A stretch of DNA of 64,000 bases from Paenibacillus piri (GCF_004354045.1 NZ_SMRT01000019.1:95392-159391); one strand, 5' to 3'. Shown: positions 8,027 to 16,387, counted from the first letter of the stretch. Program-made: numbers and translations. The notes: generated from the letters alone by a model not told the origin.

Positions 8027-8386
8027 ATGGTCAAACAATGGTTGCTCGTACTAACGGGATGTATCATCATTGCCGGAATGACGGGATGCGGCGGCAGTCC
8101 GGGAGACGCGGGCGGAAACGCAGGGGGTAAAAAGCAAGCTGCAGCAAGAACGCAAAACGATGGATCTGACCCTGACGTGATTTACAAAAGCAGTTGTATT
8201 GCTTGTCACGGAGCCAACCTTGAGGGAAAAGCAGGACCAAGCTTGACGAAGATAGGCGCAAAGCTCGGCAAGGAGCAGATTGCAGCCAAAATCCAAAAAG
8301 GAGGCGGAGGAATGCCAAGCTACAAGGACAAATTGAAGGATGAGGAAATACAATTGCTTTCAGATTGGTTATCAGCAAAGAAATAA
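8027..8386 (+). CDS. Lipoprotein cytochrome c (c551-like)
   Basis: 119 residues, ATG after GGAGGAAAAAATGT. The signal peptide ends in a lipobox (AGMTGC, lipidated C21), followed by a Gly-rich linker and one class I haem domain with CIACH (C57, C60, H61) and axial Met in GGGGMPSY (M96). This matches the small lipid-anchored cytochromes (CccB, c551) of Gram-positive bacteria, which carry electrons on the outer face of the membrane. It follows the two-component genes by 20 bp, so the regulator and a structural redox protein probably share a transcript. Confidence 0.92.
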   Translation: MVKQWLLVLTGCIIIAGMTGCGGSPGDAGGNAGGKKQAAARTQNDGSDPDVIYKSSCIACHGANLEGKAGPSLTKIGAKLGKEQIAAKIQKGGGGMPSYKDKLKDEEIQLLSDWLSAKK

Positions 8387-8393
8387 ACCGCAA

Positions 8394-8412
8394 TTGACAG
8401 TACGGCTGTCAA
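8394..8412. repeat. Inverted repeat after the cytochrome gene
   Basis: TTGACAG / CTGTCAA with a 5-nt spacer, 8 nt after the cytochrome stop. No T-run follows, so it is either a weak 3' hairpin or an operator; TTGACA could also act as a -35. Confidence 0.3.
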
Positions 8413-8459
8413 ATAACCTTCACATTTAATTCCCCTGCCTCGATGTTAAAACCTGTTCG

Positions 8460-8483
8460 AATTATAGAGAAAACTTTATAATT
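8460..8483. promoter_or_regulatory. Possible operator upstream of the LysR gene
   Basis: AATTATA and TATAATT are mirrored around GAGAAAACTT. The core TATAGAGAAAACTTTATA loosely resembles the MET-box seen before metE, so autoregulation by the LysR protein is possible. Confidence 0.3.
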
Positions 8484-8572
8484 ATTTAGTATGCAGATTT
8501 CTTTATTTTGTTTAAGCTGCGGCATTTTAAATTCTCTAATAGGATTTAAAATCGTTTAGGAGGAGAATGGGC

Positions 8573-9487
8573 TTGACATTACAACAATTGAAGTATGTGA
8601 TAGAGGTTGCAAACCGTGGCTCCATTAATGAAGCAGCCAAAAGACTGTTTATTACTCAACCTAGTCTTTCCAATGCGATAAGGGAGCTGGAAGAGGAATT
8701 GCAGCTTTCCATATTTGAAAGATCCAATAAAGGCATATCTCTTTCGAAAGAGGGAGTAGAATTTCTAAGTTATGCTCGGCAAGTCGTAGAGCAGGCACAA
8801 TTATTGGAAAGCCGGTACCTCAATTCCAAGCCGTCTCCGCAGCATTTTTCCGTTTCGACCCAACATTACGCCTTTGCGGTAAATGCATTTGTCAGTATGG
8901 TTCAAAAGTATGGATTAGATGAATATGAAATGGCTTTACGCGAGACCAAAACTTATGAGATTATCGAAGATGTCAAAAGCTTGCGAAGCGAAATCGGGAT
9001 TTTATATTTGAATGAGTTCAATGAAAAAGTGATTAACAAGATGCTTAAAGCCGCGAATTTACAATTTACCGGTTTATTTACCGCTAAGCCTCATGTTTTT
9101 ATTAGCATTAAAAATCCGTTGGCAAGCCAGAAGATCGTAACCATCGATCAGCTTCAGCAATTTCCATACTTGTCCTTTGATCAAGGAGAGTACAATTCCT
9201 TTCATTTTTCAGAAGAGATTCTAAGCACCATGTCCCATAAGAAAAGCATAAGAGTCAATGATCGGGCTACATTATTCAATTTATTAATTGGTTTGAATGG
9301 ATACACGATTTCAACAGGCGTGTTAAGCGCCGATTTGAACGGCAATGAAATCATTCCAGTTCCTTTGGATTGCGAGGAAACCATCCATGTGGGCTGGATA
9401 TCCCATAAAAATATTGAGCTGACTAAGCTAGGTTCTGCTTATGTTGAAGCGTTGAAGCAAGCGGTTACCCTTCATGATTCAAATTAG
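8573..9487 (+). CDS. LysR-family regulator, probable methionine regulator (MtaR/CmbR-like)
   Basis: 304 residues from a TTG start: AGGAGG lies 9 nt upstream of it, but only 3 nt upstream of an ATG two codons earlier, and the family usually begins MTLQQLKYV. The N-terminal winged helix (residues 3-60) contains GSINEAAKRLFITQPSLSNA, and the rest is the ligand-binding fold. It lies 261 bp upstream of metE in the same direction. A palindrome matching the streptococcal MtaR MET-box lies in the gap, so control of metE by this protein is likely. The regulator name is inferred from context. Confidence 0.85.
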   Translation: MTLQQLKYVIEVANRGSINEAAKRLFITQPSLSNAIRELEEELQLSIFERSNKGISLSKEGVEFLSYARQVVEQAQLLESRYLNSKPSPQHFSVSTQHYAFAVNAFVSMVQKYGLDEYEMALRETKTYEIIEDVKSLRSEIGILYLNEFNEKVINKMLKAANLQFTGLFTAKPHVFISIKNPLASQKIVTIDQLQQFPYLSFDQGEYNSFHFSEEILSTMSHKKSIRVNDRATLFNLLIGLNGYTISTGVLSADLNGNEIIPVPLDCEETIHVGWISHKNIELTKLGSAYVEALKQAVTLHDSN

Positions 9488-9508
9488 AAAGTAGGGATCA
9501 ATTAACAA

Positions 9509-9556
9509 AAGGTGTCTTTCCCTGACAGCAGCATAGGGATAGGCACCTTAATTTTT
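9509..9556 (+). terminator. Terminator of the LysR gene
   Basis: AAGGTG / CACCTT outer stem with an inner CCCT / AGGG pair, followed by AATTTTT. It separates the regulator from metE and makes a short ORF in this stretch unlikely to be a gene. Confidence 0.7.
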
Positions 9557-9649
9557 CGAAGCGGCCTTCAACGGCAAAAATTCCAACCGGCAGCTTTGCA
9601 GCAATTCGGCCTTACATTGACGGGACATGATTACGATATCAAGACCGGA

Positions 9650-9666
9650 TATAGTCTAAGACTATG
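9650..9666. promoter_or_regulatory. MET-box-like operator upstream of metE
   Basis: TATAGTCTAAGACTATG holds a perfect 6-bp inverted repeat (ATAGTC-TAA-GACTAT). It differs at three defined positions from the published streptococcal MtaR box TATAGTTTNAAACTATA. It lies about 17-33 bp upstream of a possible -35 for metE, a usual LysR activator position. Confidence 0.6.
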
Positions 9667-9682
9667 GCTAGCTATAACTTTA

Positions 9683-9711
9683 TTGAATTACACGATAGAA
9701 GCCAGTATGTG
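9683..9711 (+). promoter_or_regulatory. Possible metE promoter
   Basis: TTGAAT (9683-9688), 17-bp spacer, TATGTG (9706-9711). The -10 is weak, as expected for an activated promoter. No SAM riboswitch was recognised in the 9557-9748 stretch. Confidence 0.35.
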
Positions 9712-9748
9712 ATAACTTTTTTGTAACAAATAGTAGAGGAGTTTTTGC

Positions 9749-12049
9749 ATGATGGTGAGAAGCAGTGTATTGGGATATCCGCGTATAGGTGCCGATAGAG
9801 AATGGAAAAAAGCGCTGGAAGCATTCTGGGCAGGCAAGCTTGAAGAAGCACAATTTCTAAGCAATTTGCAAGAAATCCGATTGAATCATTTGCGTAAGCA
9901 GCAGGAAAAAGGCATTGATTACATTCCTGTTAATGATTTCAGTTATTACGATCATATCCTTGATACTGCCGCGATGTTTGGCATTATCCCGCAGCGGTTT
10001 GCTTATGAGGGCGGCGTCGTGTCTTTGCCTGTCTATTACGGAATCGCCCGTGGAACGAAGGATGCTGCAGCAAGTGAGATGACCAAGTGGTTTAATACAA
10101 ATTATCACTATATCGTTCCTGAATTGTCTGGTGCAACACCGGTACTTACCGAAAACAAGCCGCTTGCAGCTTATCGCGAAGCTAAACAGAAGCTTGGTAT
10201 CGAAGGAAAGCCGGTGATCGTTGGACCATTGACCTTACTAAAGCTGTCCAAAGGTTACAATATATCGGAGACCGATGCTTGGCTGAACCGATTGCTTCCA
10301 CTCTATGTACAAATTGTTCAGGAGCTTGCACAAGAAGGCGTTCAATGGGTACAGATGGACGAACCGATTCTTGTAACCAAATTAAGCGAAGCTGACATTC
10401 AAAATCTTAAGACCATTTATGAGACATTGGCCGCAGCAGCACCAAACCTGAACATTATGCTGCAAACGTATTTTGAAGCGGTAGAGCACTACAGCGATAT
10501 TGTCGCATTGCCGGTCAAAGGAATCGGCCTGGATTTCGTACACGGAATTTCCGGGAATATCCAATCGATTAAAGCGTTTGGTTTTCCGGCGGACAAGATT
10601 CTAGGCGCAGGCGTCATCGACGGCCGCGGTATCTGGAGAGCGTCACTTAGTGGGAAACTGGCTCTGCTGGAAGAGCTTGCCGAAGTTGTTGCACTTGAAC
10701 GTTTAATCGTACAATCCTCGTGCAGTCTGCTGCATGTTCCGGTAACGACAGCGGCTGAGACGAAGCTTACAGCTGAGCTGAAACATGCTCTTGCATTTGC
10801 AGATGAAAAGATAGACGAGCTTGTACTTTTAACAAAAGCATTATCTTCAGGCAGTGCCGCGATTGCAGAAGAACTGGACCAAAGTGATCGTGCGATACAA
10901 GCTCTCCAGCAGTCTGAGGAGCGCAACCGCATCAATATTCAACAAGCCGTTGCTGAGCTGAGCGTTCAACAACCGGAGCGTTCCCGTCCTTTTGCCGAAC
11001 GTCACAGGGCCCAACAAGTGAAATGGCAATTGCCGTTGTTTCCGACAACGACGATCGGCAGCTTCCCGCAATCCCCAGATGTGCGTAAGGCGCGTCAAAT
11101 GTGGCGCAAAGGAGAATGGAACAACGAGCAGTATATAGGCTTTATCCGGGAACAAATCGACATATGGATCAAGATTCAGGAAGAAATCGGTTTGGATGTT
11201 CTTGTGCACGGGGAGTTTGAGCGTACCGACATGGTTGAGTTTTTTGGCGAGAAGCTCGCAGGTTTCGCGTTTACACAAAACGGGTGGGTGCAATCGTACG
11301 GTTCCCGTTGTGTAAAACCGCCGGTTATATTCGGAGATATTGCATTTACCGGGGAAATGACGGTTGAAGAAACCAGGTATGCCCAGTCGCGGACTAATCG
11401 ACCTGTTAAAGGCATGCTGACCGGACCGATTACCATTATGAACTGGTCGTTTGTTCGTGAAGATATTCCACGTGAGCGCATCGCCTACCAATTAGCCTAT
11501 GCGCTTAGACAAGAAGTTGAGGCACTTGAGCAAGCAGGTATTGGCATGATCCAGGTTGACGAGCCTGCAGTTCGCGAAGGTCTTCCGCTTAAGGGAAAAG
11601 AGCAAGCCGATTATCTTGCATGGGCTGTCAAAGCTTTCCGCATCGCGACTTGCACGGTACAGGAAACAACGCAAATCCATACGCATATGTGCTATTGCGA
11701 ATTTCATGACATGATTGATTCGATTGAAGCCATGGATGCCGATGTCATTTCCATCGAGACATCCCGCAGTCACGGCGAACTGATTCATAGCTTTGAGTTG
11801 AACACCTATAAGCTGGGCATCGGATTAGGCGTATATGATATCCATAGTCCGCGTGTGCCGAGCGTTGAGGAGATGACCGGCATGATTGAACGCGCCTTGC
11901 GTGTTTTAGATGCTAAGCTGTTCTGGATTAATCCGGATTGCGGTCTTAAAACCCGCGGACCTGAAGAGACTATCGCTTCCTTGCGGAATATGGTGGATGC
12001 AACCATGATTGCCCGTGCAAAACATGCTGCAAATGCCGCAACTGAATGA
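9749..12049 (+). CDS. metE: Cobalamin-independent methionine synthase
   Basis: 766 residues, ATG 7 nt after GAGGAG. It transfers a methyl group from 5-methyltetrahydropteroyl-tri-glutamate to homocysteine in the cytoplasm, the last step of methionine synthesis. The N-terminal half begins SSVLGYPRIGADREWKKALE and the C-terminal catalytic barrel begins LPLFPTTTIGSFPQ. Zinc ligands are visible as HMCYCEF (H646, C648) and the late Cys in NPDCGLKTRG (C731). Length matches the family (about 755-770). Regulation is probably by the upstream LysR protein through the MET-box-like site. Confidence 0.97.
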   Translation: MMVRSSVLGYPRIGADREWKKALEAFWAGKLEEAQFLSNLQEIRLNHLRKQQEKGIDYIPVNDFSYYDHILDTAAMFGIIPQRFAYEGGVVSLPVYYGIARGTKDAAASEMTKWFNTNYHYIVPELSGATPVLTENKPLAAYREAKQKLGIEGKPVIVGPLTLLKLSKGYNISETDAWLNRLLPLYVQIVQELAQEGVQWVQMDEPILVTKLSEADIQNLKTIYETLAAAAPNLNIMLQTYFEAVEHYSDIVALPVKGIGLDFVHGISGNIQSIKAFGFPADKILGAGVIDGRGIWRASLSGKLALLEELAEVVALERLIVQSSCSLLHVPVTTAAETKLTAELKHALAFADEKIDELVLLTKALSSGSAAIAEELDQSDRAIQALQQSEERNRINIQQAVAELSVQQPERSRPFAERHRAQQVKWQLPLFPTTTIGSFPQSPDVRKARQMWRKGEWNNEQYIGFIREQIDIWIKIQEEIGLDVLVHGEFERTDMVEFFGEKLAGFAFTQNGWVQSYGSRCVKPPVIFGDIAFTGEMTVEETRYAQSRTNRPVKGMLTGPITIMNWSFVREDIPRERIAYQLAYALRQEVEALEQAGIGMIQVDEPAVREGLPLKGKEQADYLAWAVKAFRIATCTVQETTQIHTHMCYCEFHDMIDSIEAMDADVISIETSRSHGELIHSFELNTYKLGIGLGVYDIHSPRVPSVEEMTGMIERALRVLDAKLFWINPDCGLKTRGPEETIASLRNMVDATMIARAKHAANAATE

Positions 12050-12172
12050 TATCACGTGGCGCCGTATATTCTTGACTTGGCTTTTGTATTTATATATTAT
12101 AAACATAAAAGTATACTATATTTCATAAAGAAGTGACAGCACCATTATTTTAACTAAAAAAGGAAAATGAAG

Positions 12173-12847
12173 ATGAAGATAAAAGAATTAACGTTGATGA
12201 CTCGCCAATTGGAAGCCATGAAATCCTTTTACGGCTCACTGTTAGGGTTAGAATTGCTAGAGGATCGCCCATCGTACTTATCATTCCGAGCCGGGGAATC
12301 CGTTCTTACATTTCAGAATGGTTCTCCCGGAGAAAATCCGTTTTATCACATTGCCTTTACCATCCCGACGAATAAGTTCGTTGAAGCCAAACGGTGGGTG
12401 AGCGAATTAGGTATCCCGTTATTTTCGAAGGAGGGTCAGGACGAGTTTGCGTTTGAAAACTGGAATGCGACTTCCCTCTATTTTTACGATCCGAATGGGA
12501 ATCTGATCGAGTTTATCGCTCATCATACACTAGATAATGCGACGAACGAAGCTTTCGGACCAAAACTATTGCTTCGAATCAGTGAAATTGGTCTACCTGT
12601 CGATAATGTTCCTGCATCTGTAAGGGAACTCACCAGCGCGTTCCAGCTCAGCTTGTGGGGGGGAGACGGGCAGCAATTCGCACCGCTCGGTGGCGCAGAA
12701 GGTGTACTGATCGTGGTGGACAGACGTCGGCCATGGTTCCCGGACGGGCGAACACCTGCGGTGTTCGACTCCAAAGTAACGATGGAGGCCGTAGGCTCTG
12801 CCAGTTTACGAATGCAGGACGGCCTATACGAATTAAAATCGATCTGA
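12173..12847 (+). CDS. Two-domain VOC (glyoxalase/dioxygenase-like) protein
   Basis: 224 residues from the second ATG, since AAGGA is better spaced there than before the ATG at 12167. The N-terminal half is a clear VOC module (KELTLMTRQLEAMKSFYGSLLGLEL, later YFYDPNGNLIEFI). The second half begins ISEIGLPVDNV and is degenerate. Metal-ligand positions are present in part (H in FYHIAF, E in NLIEFI). Enzymatic substrate unknown. It stands alone between metE and a strong terminator. Confidence 0.75.
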   Translation: MKIKELTLMTRQLEAMKSFYGSLLGLELLEDRPSYLSFRAGESVLTFQNGSPGENPFYHIAFTIPTNKFVEAKRWVSELGIPLFSKEGQDEFAFENWNATSLYFYDPNGNLIEFIAHHTLDNATNEAFGPKLLLRISEIGLPVDNVPASVRELTSAFQLSLWGGDGQQFAPLGGAEGVLIVVDRRRPWFPDGRTPAVFDSKVTMEAVGSASLRMQDGLYELKSI

Positions 12848-12943
12848 AACAGAGGACGCCATCGATTTCGTTTTGGGATTGTATGCCAACCCTCCAAATA
12901 AAGATTGAACTAACGGTACGCGATACCTCAATAAACACAAAGA

Positions 12944-12973
12944 AACGGCAGCCGGAGAATGGCTGCCGTTTTC
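12944..12973 (+). terminator. Terminator after the VOC gene
   Basis: AACGGCAGCC / GGCTGCCGTT, a perfect 10-bp stem with a 7-nt loop, followed by TTCTC. Confidence 0.85.
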
Positions 12974-13037
12974 TCAACTAAACATTCGAAGGGGATATTG
13001 AAAACTTCAACAGAAATATTGGACAATGTTTTTGCCT

Positions 13038-13066
13038 CATGTCTGGTTGTTAGGACATGTTTTTTT
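13038..13066 (+). terminator. Second terminator-like hairpin
   Basis: CATGTC / GACATG with a 10-nt loop followed by seven T residues. No gene lies between this and the preceding terminator at 12944, so a short untranslated or lost transcript may have ended here. Confidence 0.55.
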
Positions 13067-13183
13067 GTTGAAAGTAAACAACCTTAACAAAATAGATCAT
13101 TAAAAAATGTTAATGGACATTTAACCAATATGGGCATTTGCACATATGGTATGGAGTAAGTTAGCACAGAAAGGAGCTACGGA

Positions 13184-13216
13184 ATGTCCAATGAGTTTGT
13201 TGCCCTCTTTGGATGA
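13184..13216 (+). CDS. Ten-codon peptide upstream of the RiPP precursor (uncertain)
   Basis: AAAGGAG at 13170-13176 is followed 7 nt later by an ATG encoding MSNEFVALFG and a TGA whose bases overlap the ATG of the next short frame. A third frame starting at 13191 reads SLDEERFWSHILR and stops at 28 codons. That string resembles the start of DUF2935-type proteins from memory, so the segment may equally be a decayed gene. Translation is unproven. Confidence 0.3.
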   Translation: MSNEFVALFG

Positions 13217-13338
13217 AGAAAGATTTTGGTCACACATTTTACGAGCGGAATCCACAGGCGATCAAAAAGTTTAACGAAGAAGTCCATAATGCTGTTTCCC
13301 ACATCGAATGTAAGTATCATACATCCGCTATTGGCTAA
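13213..13338 (+). CDS. Small 41-residue peptide, coupled to the preceding one (uncertain)
   Basis: ATG overlaps the TGA of the ten-codon frame (ATGA), so translation could be coupled; there is no separate ribosome site. The product begins MKKDFGHTFYERNPQAIKKF, is rich in Lys, His and Glu and has a single Cys near the end. No family was recognised. It ends 30 bp before the RiPP precursor and might belong with it, or be debris of a broken gene. Confidence 0.3.
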   Translation: MKKDFGHTFYERNPQAIKKFNEEVHNAVSHIECKYHTSAIG

Positions 13339-13368
13339 TCAAGAAAAAATTAATTGGAGGTTTTTACA

Positions 13369-13671
13369 ATGAATGAATTCCAGAATGATCTTCAACAATT
13401 GAACGTTTCCCAATTTCAAGCCGGTGAGATGACGCCTTGGAATCAACAAAGCCAGTACACGGCAGGTCAATTTCCGATTGGCGTGGACCCGGCTGATCCA
13501 TCGCGGTCGTGCGGTGTCTCCGTAGGTTTTTGTGGTGGTTTTTGTCATCATCACTGCGGCGGCTTTTGTGCAGGTTTTTGTCATCATCACTGTGGAGGCT
13601 TCTGTCATCATCACTGTGGTGGCTTTTGCCATCATCACTGTGGTGGCTTTTGCCATCATCACTGTCGCTAA
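13369..13671 (+). CDS. Heterocycloanthracin/sonorensin-like RiPP precursor with Cys/His repeats
   Basis: 100 residues; ATG 8-9 nt after TTGGAGG. The leader (1-47) begins MNEFQNDLQQLNVSQFQAGE and continues with TPWNQQSQYTAGQF, closely like the leaders of the heterocycloanthracin/sonorensin precursor family as I know them. The core starts near SRSCGV and contains five FCHHHC units separated by GG or AG, encoded by near-identical 24-nt direct repeats. In that family Cys residues of a Gly/Cys-rich core are cyclised to thiazoles by a YcaO cyclodehydratase and the product is a bacteriocin. No YcaO, dehydrogenase or exporter lies nearby, so modification enzymes would have to act from elsewhere. His-rich repeats also suggest metal binding. 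Confidence 0.72.
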   Translation: MNEFQNDLQQLNVSQFQAGEMTPWNQQSQYTAGQFPIGVDPADPSRSCGVSVGFCGGFCHHHCGGFCAGFCHHHCGGFCHHHCGGFCHHHCGGFCHHHCR

Positions 13672-13733
13672 TCCGTCGCTGCCCGGATTATGCGAATTAA
13701 CAAGAATCCATTAATTATCTAGAAGAGGTACCA

Positions 13734-13772
13734 AACAAGGAGCAGTTTGCCGCGGCAGCTGCTCTTTGTTTT
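13734..13772 (+). terminator. Terminator of the RiPP precursor gene
   Basis: AACAAGGAGCAG / CTGCTCTTTGTT (one G-T pair) with a 13-nt loop, followed by TTC. It ends a monocistronic precursor transcript. Confidence 0.75.
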
Positions 13773-13939
13773 CGTTTAATCTTTTGAGGCACATCCCTTA
13801 AAAAAACATGAATATTCTAAAAAACTTTTAGTTAAAGAAAAAAGAGCTCATGATATACTTAATTTGTAAGCGGTATCAACGCGCTGTTAAAAGTTGGCAA
13901 GAACAAGTAATCGATATCATGCCGGACAGGAGAATTTGC

Positions 13940-16198
13940 ATGAGAAGAAACAGTTATTTTATCAGATTGCTCTCCTTTAACATCATATTGGTCATCGTTT
14001 CCGTTTTCATGTTAGGTTATATCGCCTACTTAAAGACAACAAGCTTAATTAACGAGAAGATCGATAAAATCAACGGACAGCTGCTCTTTCAGACACAGCT
14101 GCAAATCGAAAATTCCCTTCGATCTGTTGAAAGTGCTATCGTTCAGTTTTCACTTTCGCCAAACCTAATAAATATTATGGATGTCGATTTCAATGTGATC
14201 AAGTATGAAAATTATTTGGAATTGAAGAGCTTATTGCCGGAAATAAATACGCTATACTCTCATGATTCAGGCTTTAGTTATTTCGAGATCGTTAATTTGA
14301 ATAAAGGCTGGGTGTTGCGTAACGGAGGAGTTCTCGCCATTCAAGAGGTCTATAGTCCTGACGAAATTCGGCGGATTAAAGAGGGTGCTTCAAGTTCGAT
14401 CTGGAGCCGTGTGGACAACGGCAATTTTGAATACACTTTAAAGGTCCCGTTTTCGTCATTTGATCAATTCAATGGCGTTGTGCGCGCAAGGATTCCCGGC
14501 AACGAAATATATCATGTACTTGCGACCGGCAAAGACATGGGCGAAATGACCTTAATTGATGCAAATGGCAGCGTAATCCGCGGCTTAATTCAATTTAAAT
14601 CAATTCAAGATGAGTTAGCGGACGCCGTTCAGAAGGTTCAACGCGACATTCAAATAGAACCGGAAGGAAGCTTTTTAACTAAATTAAACGGTGACGAATA
14701 TTCTGTTATTTACCGCAAATCGGCCAAGTACGGTTGGACGTATTTATCCGTAGTGTCCACCTTGGAAACGAACAGTACTTCCCGGTTTATCGGATTTTTC
14801 ATTGTCATCACCAGCTTTGTAGTCATAAGCGTCATTTTCGTGTTTTCTTTATTCGGAGCAAGAAAGCTTTATTCGCCGATCAAACGTTTATTCCATCTGG
14901 TTGTATCGAACTCCGACGATAACTCCCATGCTCGCAGCAACGAGTTGGATTTTATCAATAAAAAAATTCGGATGTTTTTACAGGATAGTCAGAGGCTGAA
15001 GGCCCAATTGGGAATCAAAGCTAACGAACTCAATGATTTTTTTGCGTTCAAGCTTTTTCAAGGAGAATTAAAACAGACTGAGATTGAAAGCAAATTAGGC
15101 ATCGATATGCGTTGGGAACAATATTGTGTAATGACGGTGCAAATTGATACGCTGGAAGGTACAGGCTACCGGAAAACCGATTTGGATCTTTTGCTTTTTG
15201 CCGTTAAAAACATGCTGGGCGAACTTGCAGCGGAATTATCGGTACTCAGACCGGTCATCATAAACAATGTCCAGGTTCTGCTGATCGGTACCCCGCATAA
15301 AAATGTTGAGGTCATGAAAGAAGACGTTTATTTGCTCTCGCGTTCGATTCAGCAAGCCGTCAAACAATATCTAAAGCTGCAAGTGAGCATAGGAATCAGC
15401 GATCCCTTCTTCAAGTCGTACGAAGCCTCCGATGGATACCATAAGGCGGCAGATGCGTTAAAATTAAGAATGACCCACGGACGAGAAGCGATTTTGTATA
15501 TATCGGATTTCGATGAAACCGAAGCAGTCAAAGCCAAGTATCCGGCTTTAATCGCCAAAGATTTGAACGACGCCATTAAATTTGGCGACAAGGAGCAGAC
15601 AAAGCATTTTCTACATAATTTCATAGCGGAAATCTTTTCAGGACCTTACAGCTACAAAGATTGTCATAAATTTATTTTCCTGCTGCTGATGGATATGATC
15701 AAGCTTAGTAACAACTCGGATGAAATGTTTATCCGGCTGTTTAAGGAAAAGCCGTTATTCGATTATTTGGATCAACTGCTGCAAAACTCGGGTCATGATG
15801 TAGAAGTTTGGATTTACGACACCGTCATCGAACCTATGATCACAGAGACGTTAGCGAGGAATGAAACCCGTCATCGAAACATAACGAAAACGCTGATTCA
15901 ATTTATACACGAGGAATACGATACGGATTTGACATTGGAAGCTTGTGCTTCCCGTCTTCATTTCAATCCCAATTATTTGGGGCAAATTTTCAGGAAGGAG
16001 TCGGGGAGTGGATTTAATGATTATTTATCCCAATACCGGTTGATTATTTCGAAAAAAATGTTGGCTGAAACCGATTATCAAGTGCAGGAAATCGCCGAAA
16101 ACCTTCGATTCAGCAACTCGCAAAATTTTATCCGATATTTCAAGAAGATGGAAGGGATAACCCCCAGACAGTATAGGGAAAATTTGATGAAGTCATGA
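13940..16198 (+). CDS. Membrane-bound AraC-family regulator with external sensor domain
   Basis: 752 residues; the ATG at 13940 is chosen because GGAG lies 7 nt upstream, whereas an earlier in-frame ATG at 13850 has no such site. A first membrane helix (about residues 10-30), an extracytoplasmic sensor region of about 260 residues, a second helix (about 285-310), a cytoplasmic linker with a YesN-type middle region, and a C-terminal double helix-turn-helix (DLTLEACASRLHFNPNYLG, IAENLRFSNSQNFIRYFKK). Such proteins sense sugars or binding-protein states outside and activate adjacent transporter genes. It sits directly before an LplB/YtcP/LplA-type operon, its likely target. Confidence 0.9.
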   Translation: MRRNSYFIRLLSFNIILVIVSVFMLGYIAYLKTTSLINEKIDKINGQLLFQTQLQIENSLRSVESAIVQFSLSPNLINIMDVDFNVIKYENYLELKSLLPEINTLYSHDSGFSYFEIVNLNKGWVLRNGGVLAIQEVYSPDEIRRIKEGASSSIWSRVDNGNFEYTLKVPFSSFDQFNGVVRARIPGNEIYHVLATGKDMGEMTLIDANGSVIRGLIQFKSIQDELADAVQKVQRDIQIEPEGSFLTKLNGDEYSVIYRKSAKYGWTYLSVVSTLETNSTSRFIGFFIVITSFVVISVIFVFSLFGARKLYSPIKRLFHLVVSNSDDNSHARSNELDFINKKIRMFLQDSQRLKAQLGIKANELNDFFAFKLFQGELKQTEIESKLGIDMRWEQYCVMTVQIDTLEGTGYRKTDLDLLLFAVKNMLGELAAELSVLRPVIINNVQVLLIGTPHKNVEVMKEDVYLLSRSIQQAVKQYLKLQVSIGISDPFFKSYEASDGYHKAADALKLRMTHGREAILYISDFDETEAVKAKYPALIAKDLNDAIKFGDKEQTKHFLHNFIAEIFSGPYSYKDCHKFIFLLLMDMIKLSNNSDEMFIRLFKEKPLFDYLDQLLQNSGHDVEVWIYDTVIEPMITETLARNETRHRNITKTLIQFIHEEYDTDLTLEACASRLHFNPNYLGQIFRKESGSGFNDYLSQYRLIISKKMLAETDYQVQEIAENLRFSNSQNFIRYFKKMEGITPRQYRENLMKS

Positions 16199-16218
16199 CG
16201 CGACGCGTCATTTTTTTT
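16195..16218 (+). terminator. Terminator containing the AraC stop codon
   Basis: TGACGC / GCGTCA, 3-nt loop, then eight T residues. The stop codon TGA at 16196-16198 is part of the stem. Confidence 0.85.
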
Positions 16219-16387
16219 GCCGATATTCATTATTGATTATTGATTATTGCAAGTCTGTTCGATAATCACGGTTACACTGCAGGATGGATTATTTACGCAT
16301 AGCCGCCGCTTTGTTATAACATAAGCAAGTTCATCCAAGCTGAGCCTTAATCGGGGTTAATATGATTTCGGAGGGGAGGTAAAACAT

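Noticed and set aside
9512..9712. 66-codon frame between the LysR gene and metE
   Set aside because: It begins inside the LysR terminator stem and runs through the MET-box-like operator; it has no ribosome site.
9557..9748. Possible SAM riboswitch or T-box before metE
   Set aside because: No conserved core of either was recognised; the palindromic operator explains the region better.
13339..13662. Antisense frame rich in MMTK repeats
   Set aside because: It is the complement of the Cys/His repeat array; its repetitiveness is a by-product of the coding repeats.
13540..13671. CRISPR-like direct repeats
   Set aside because: The 24-nt repeats are contiguous codons of the RiPP core, with no spacers and no cas genes.
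13850..13939. N-terminal extension of the AraC regulator
   Set aside because: The ATG at 13940 has a good ribosome site and leads straight into the first membrane helix; the upstream codons lack such a signal.
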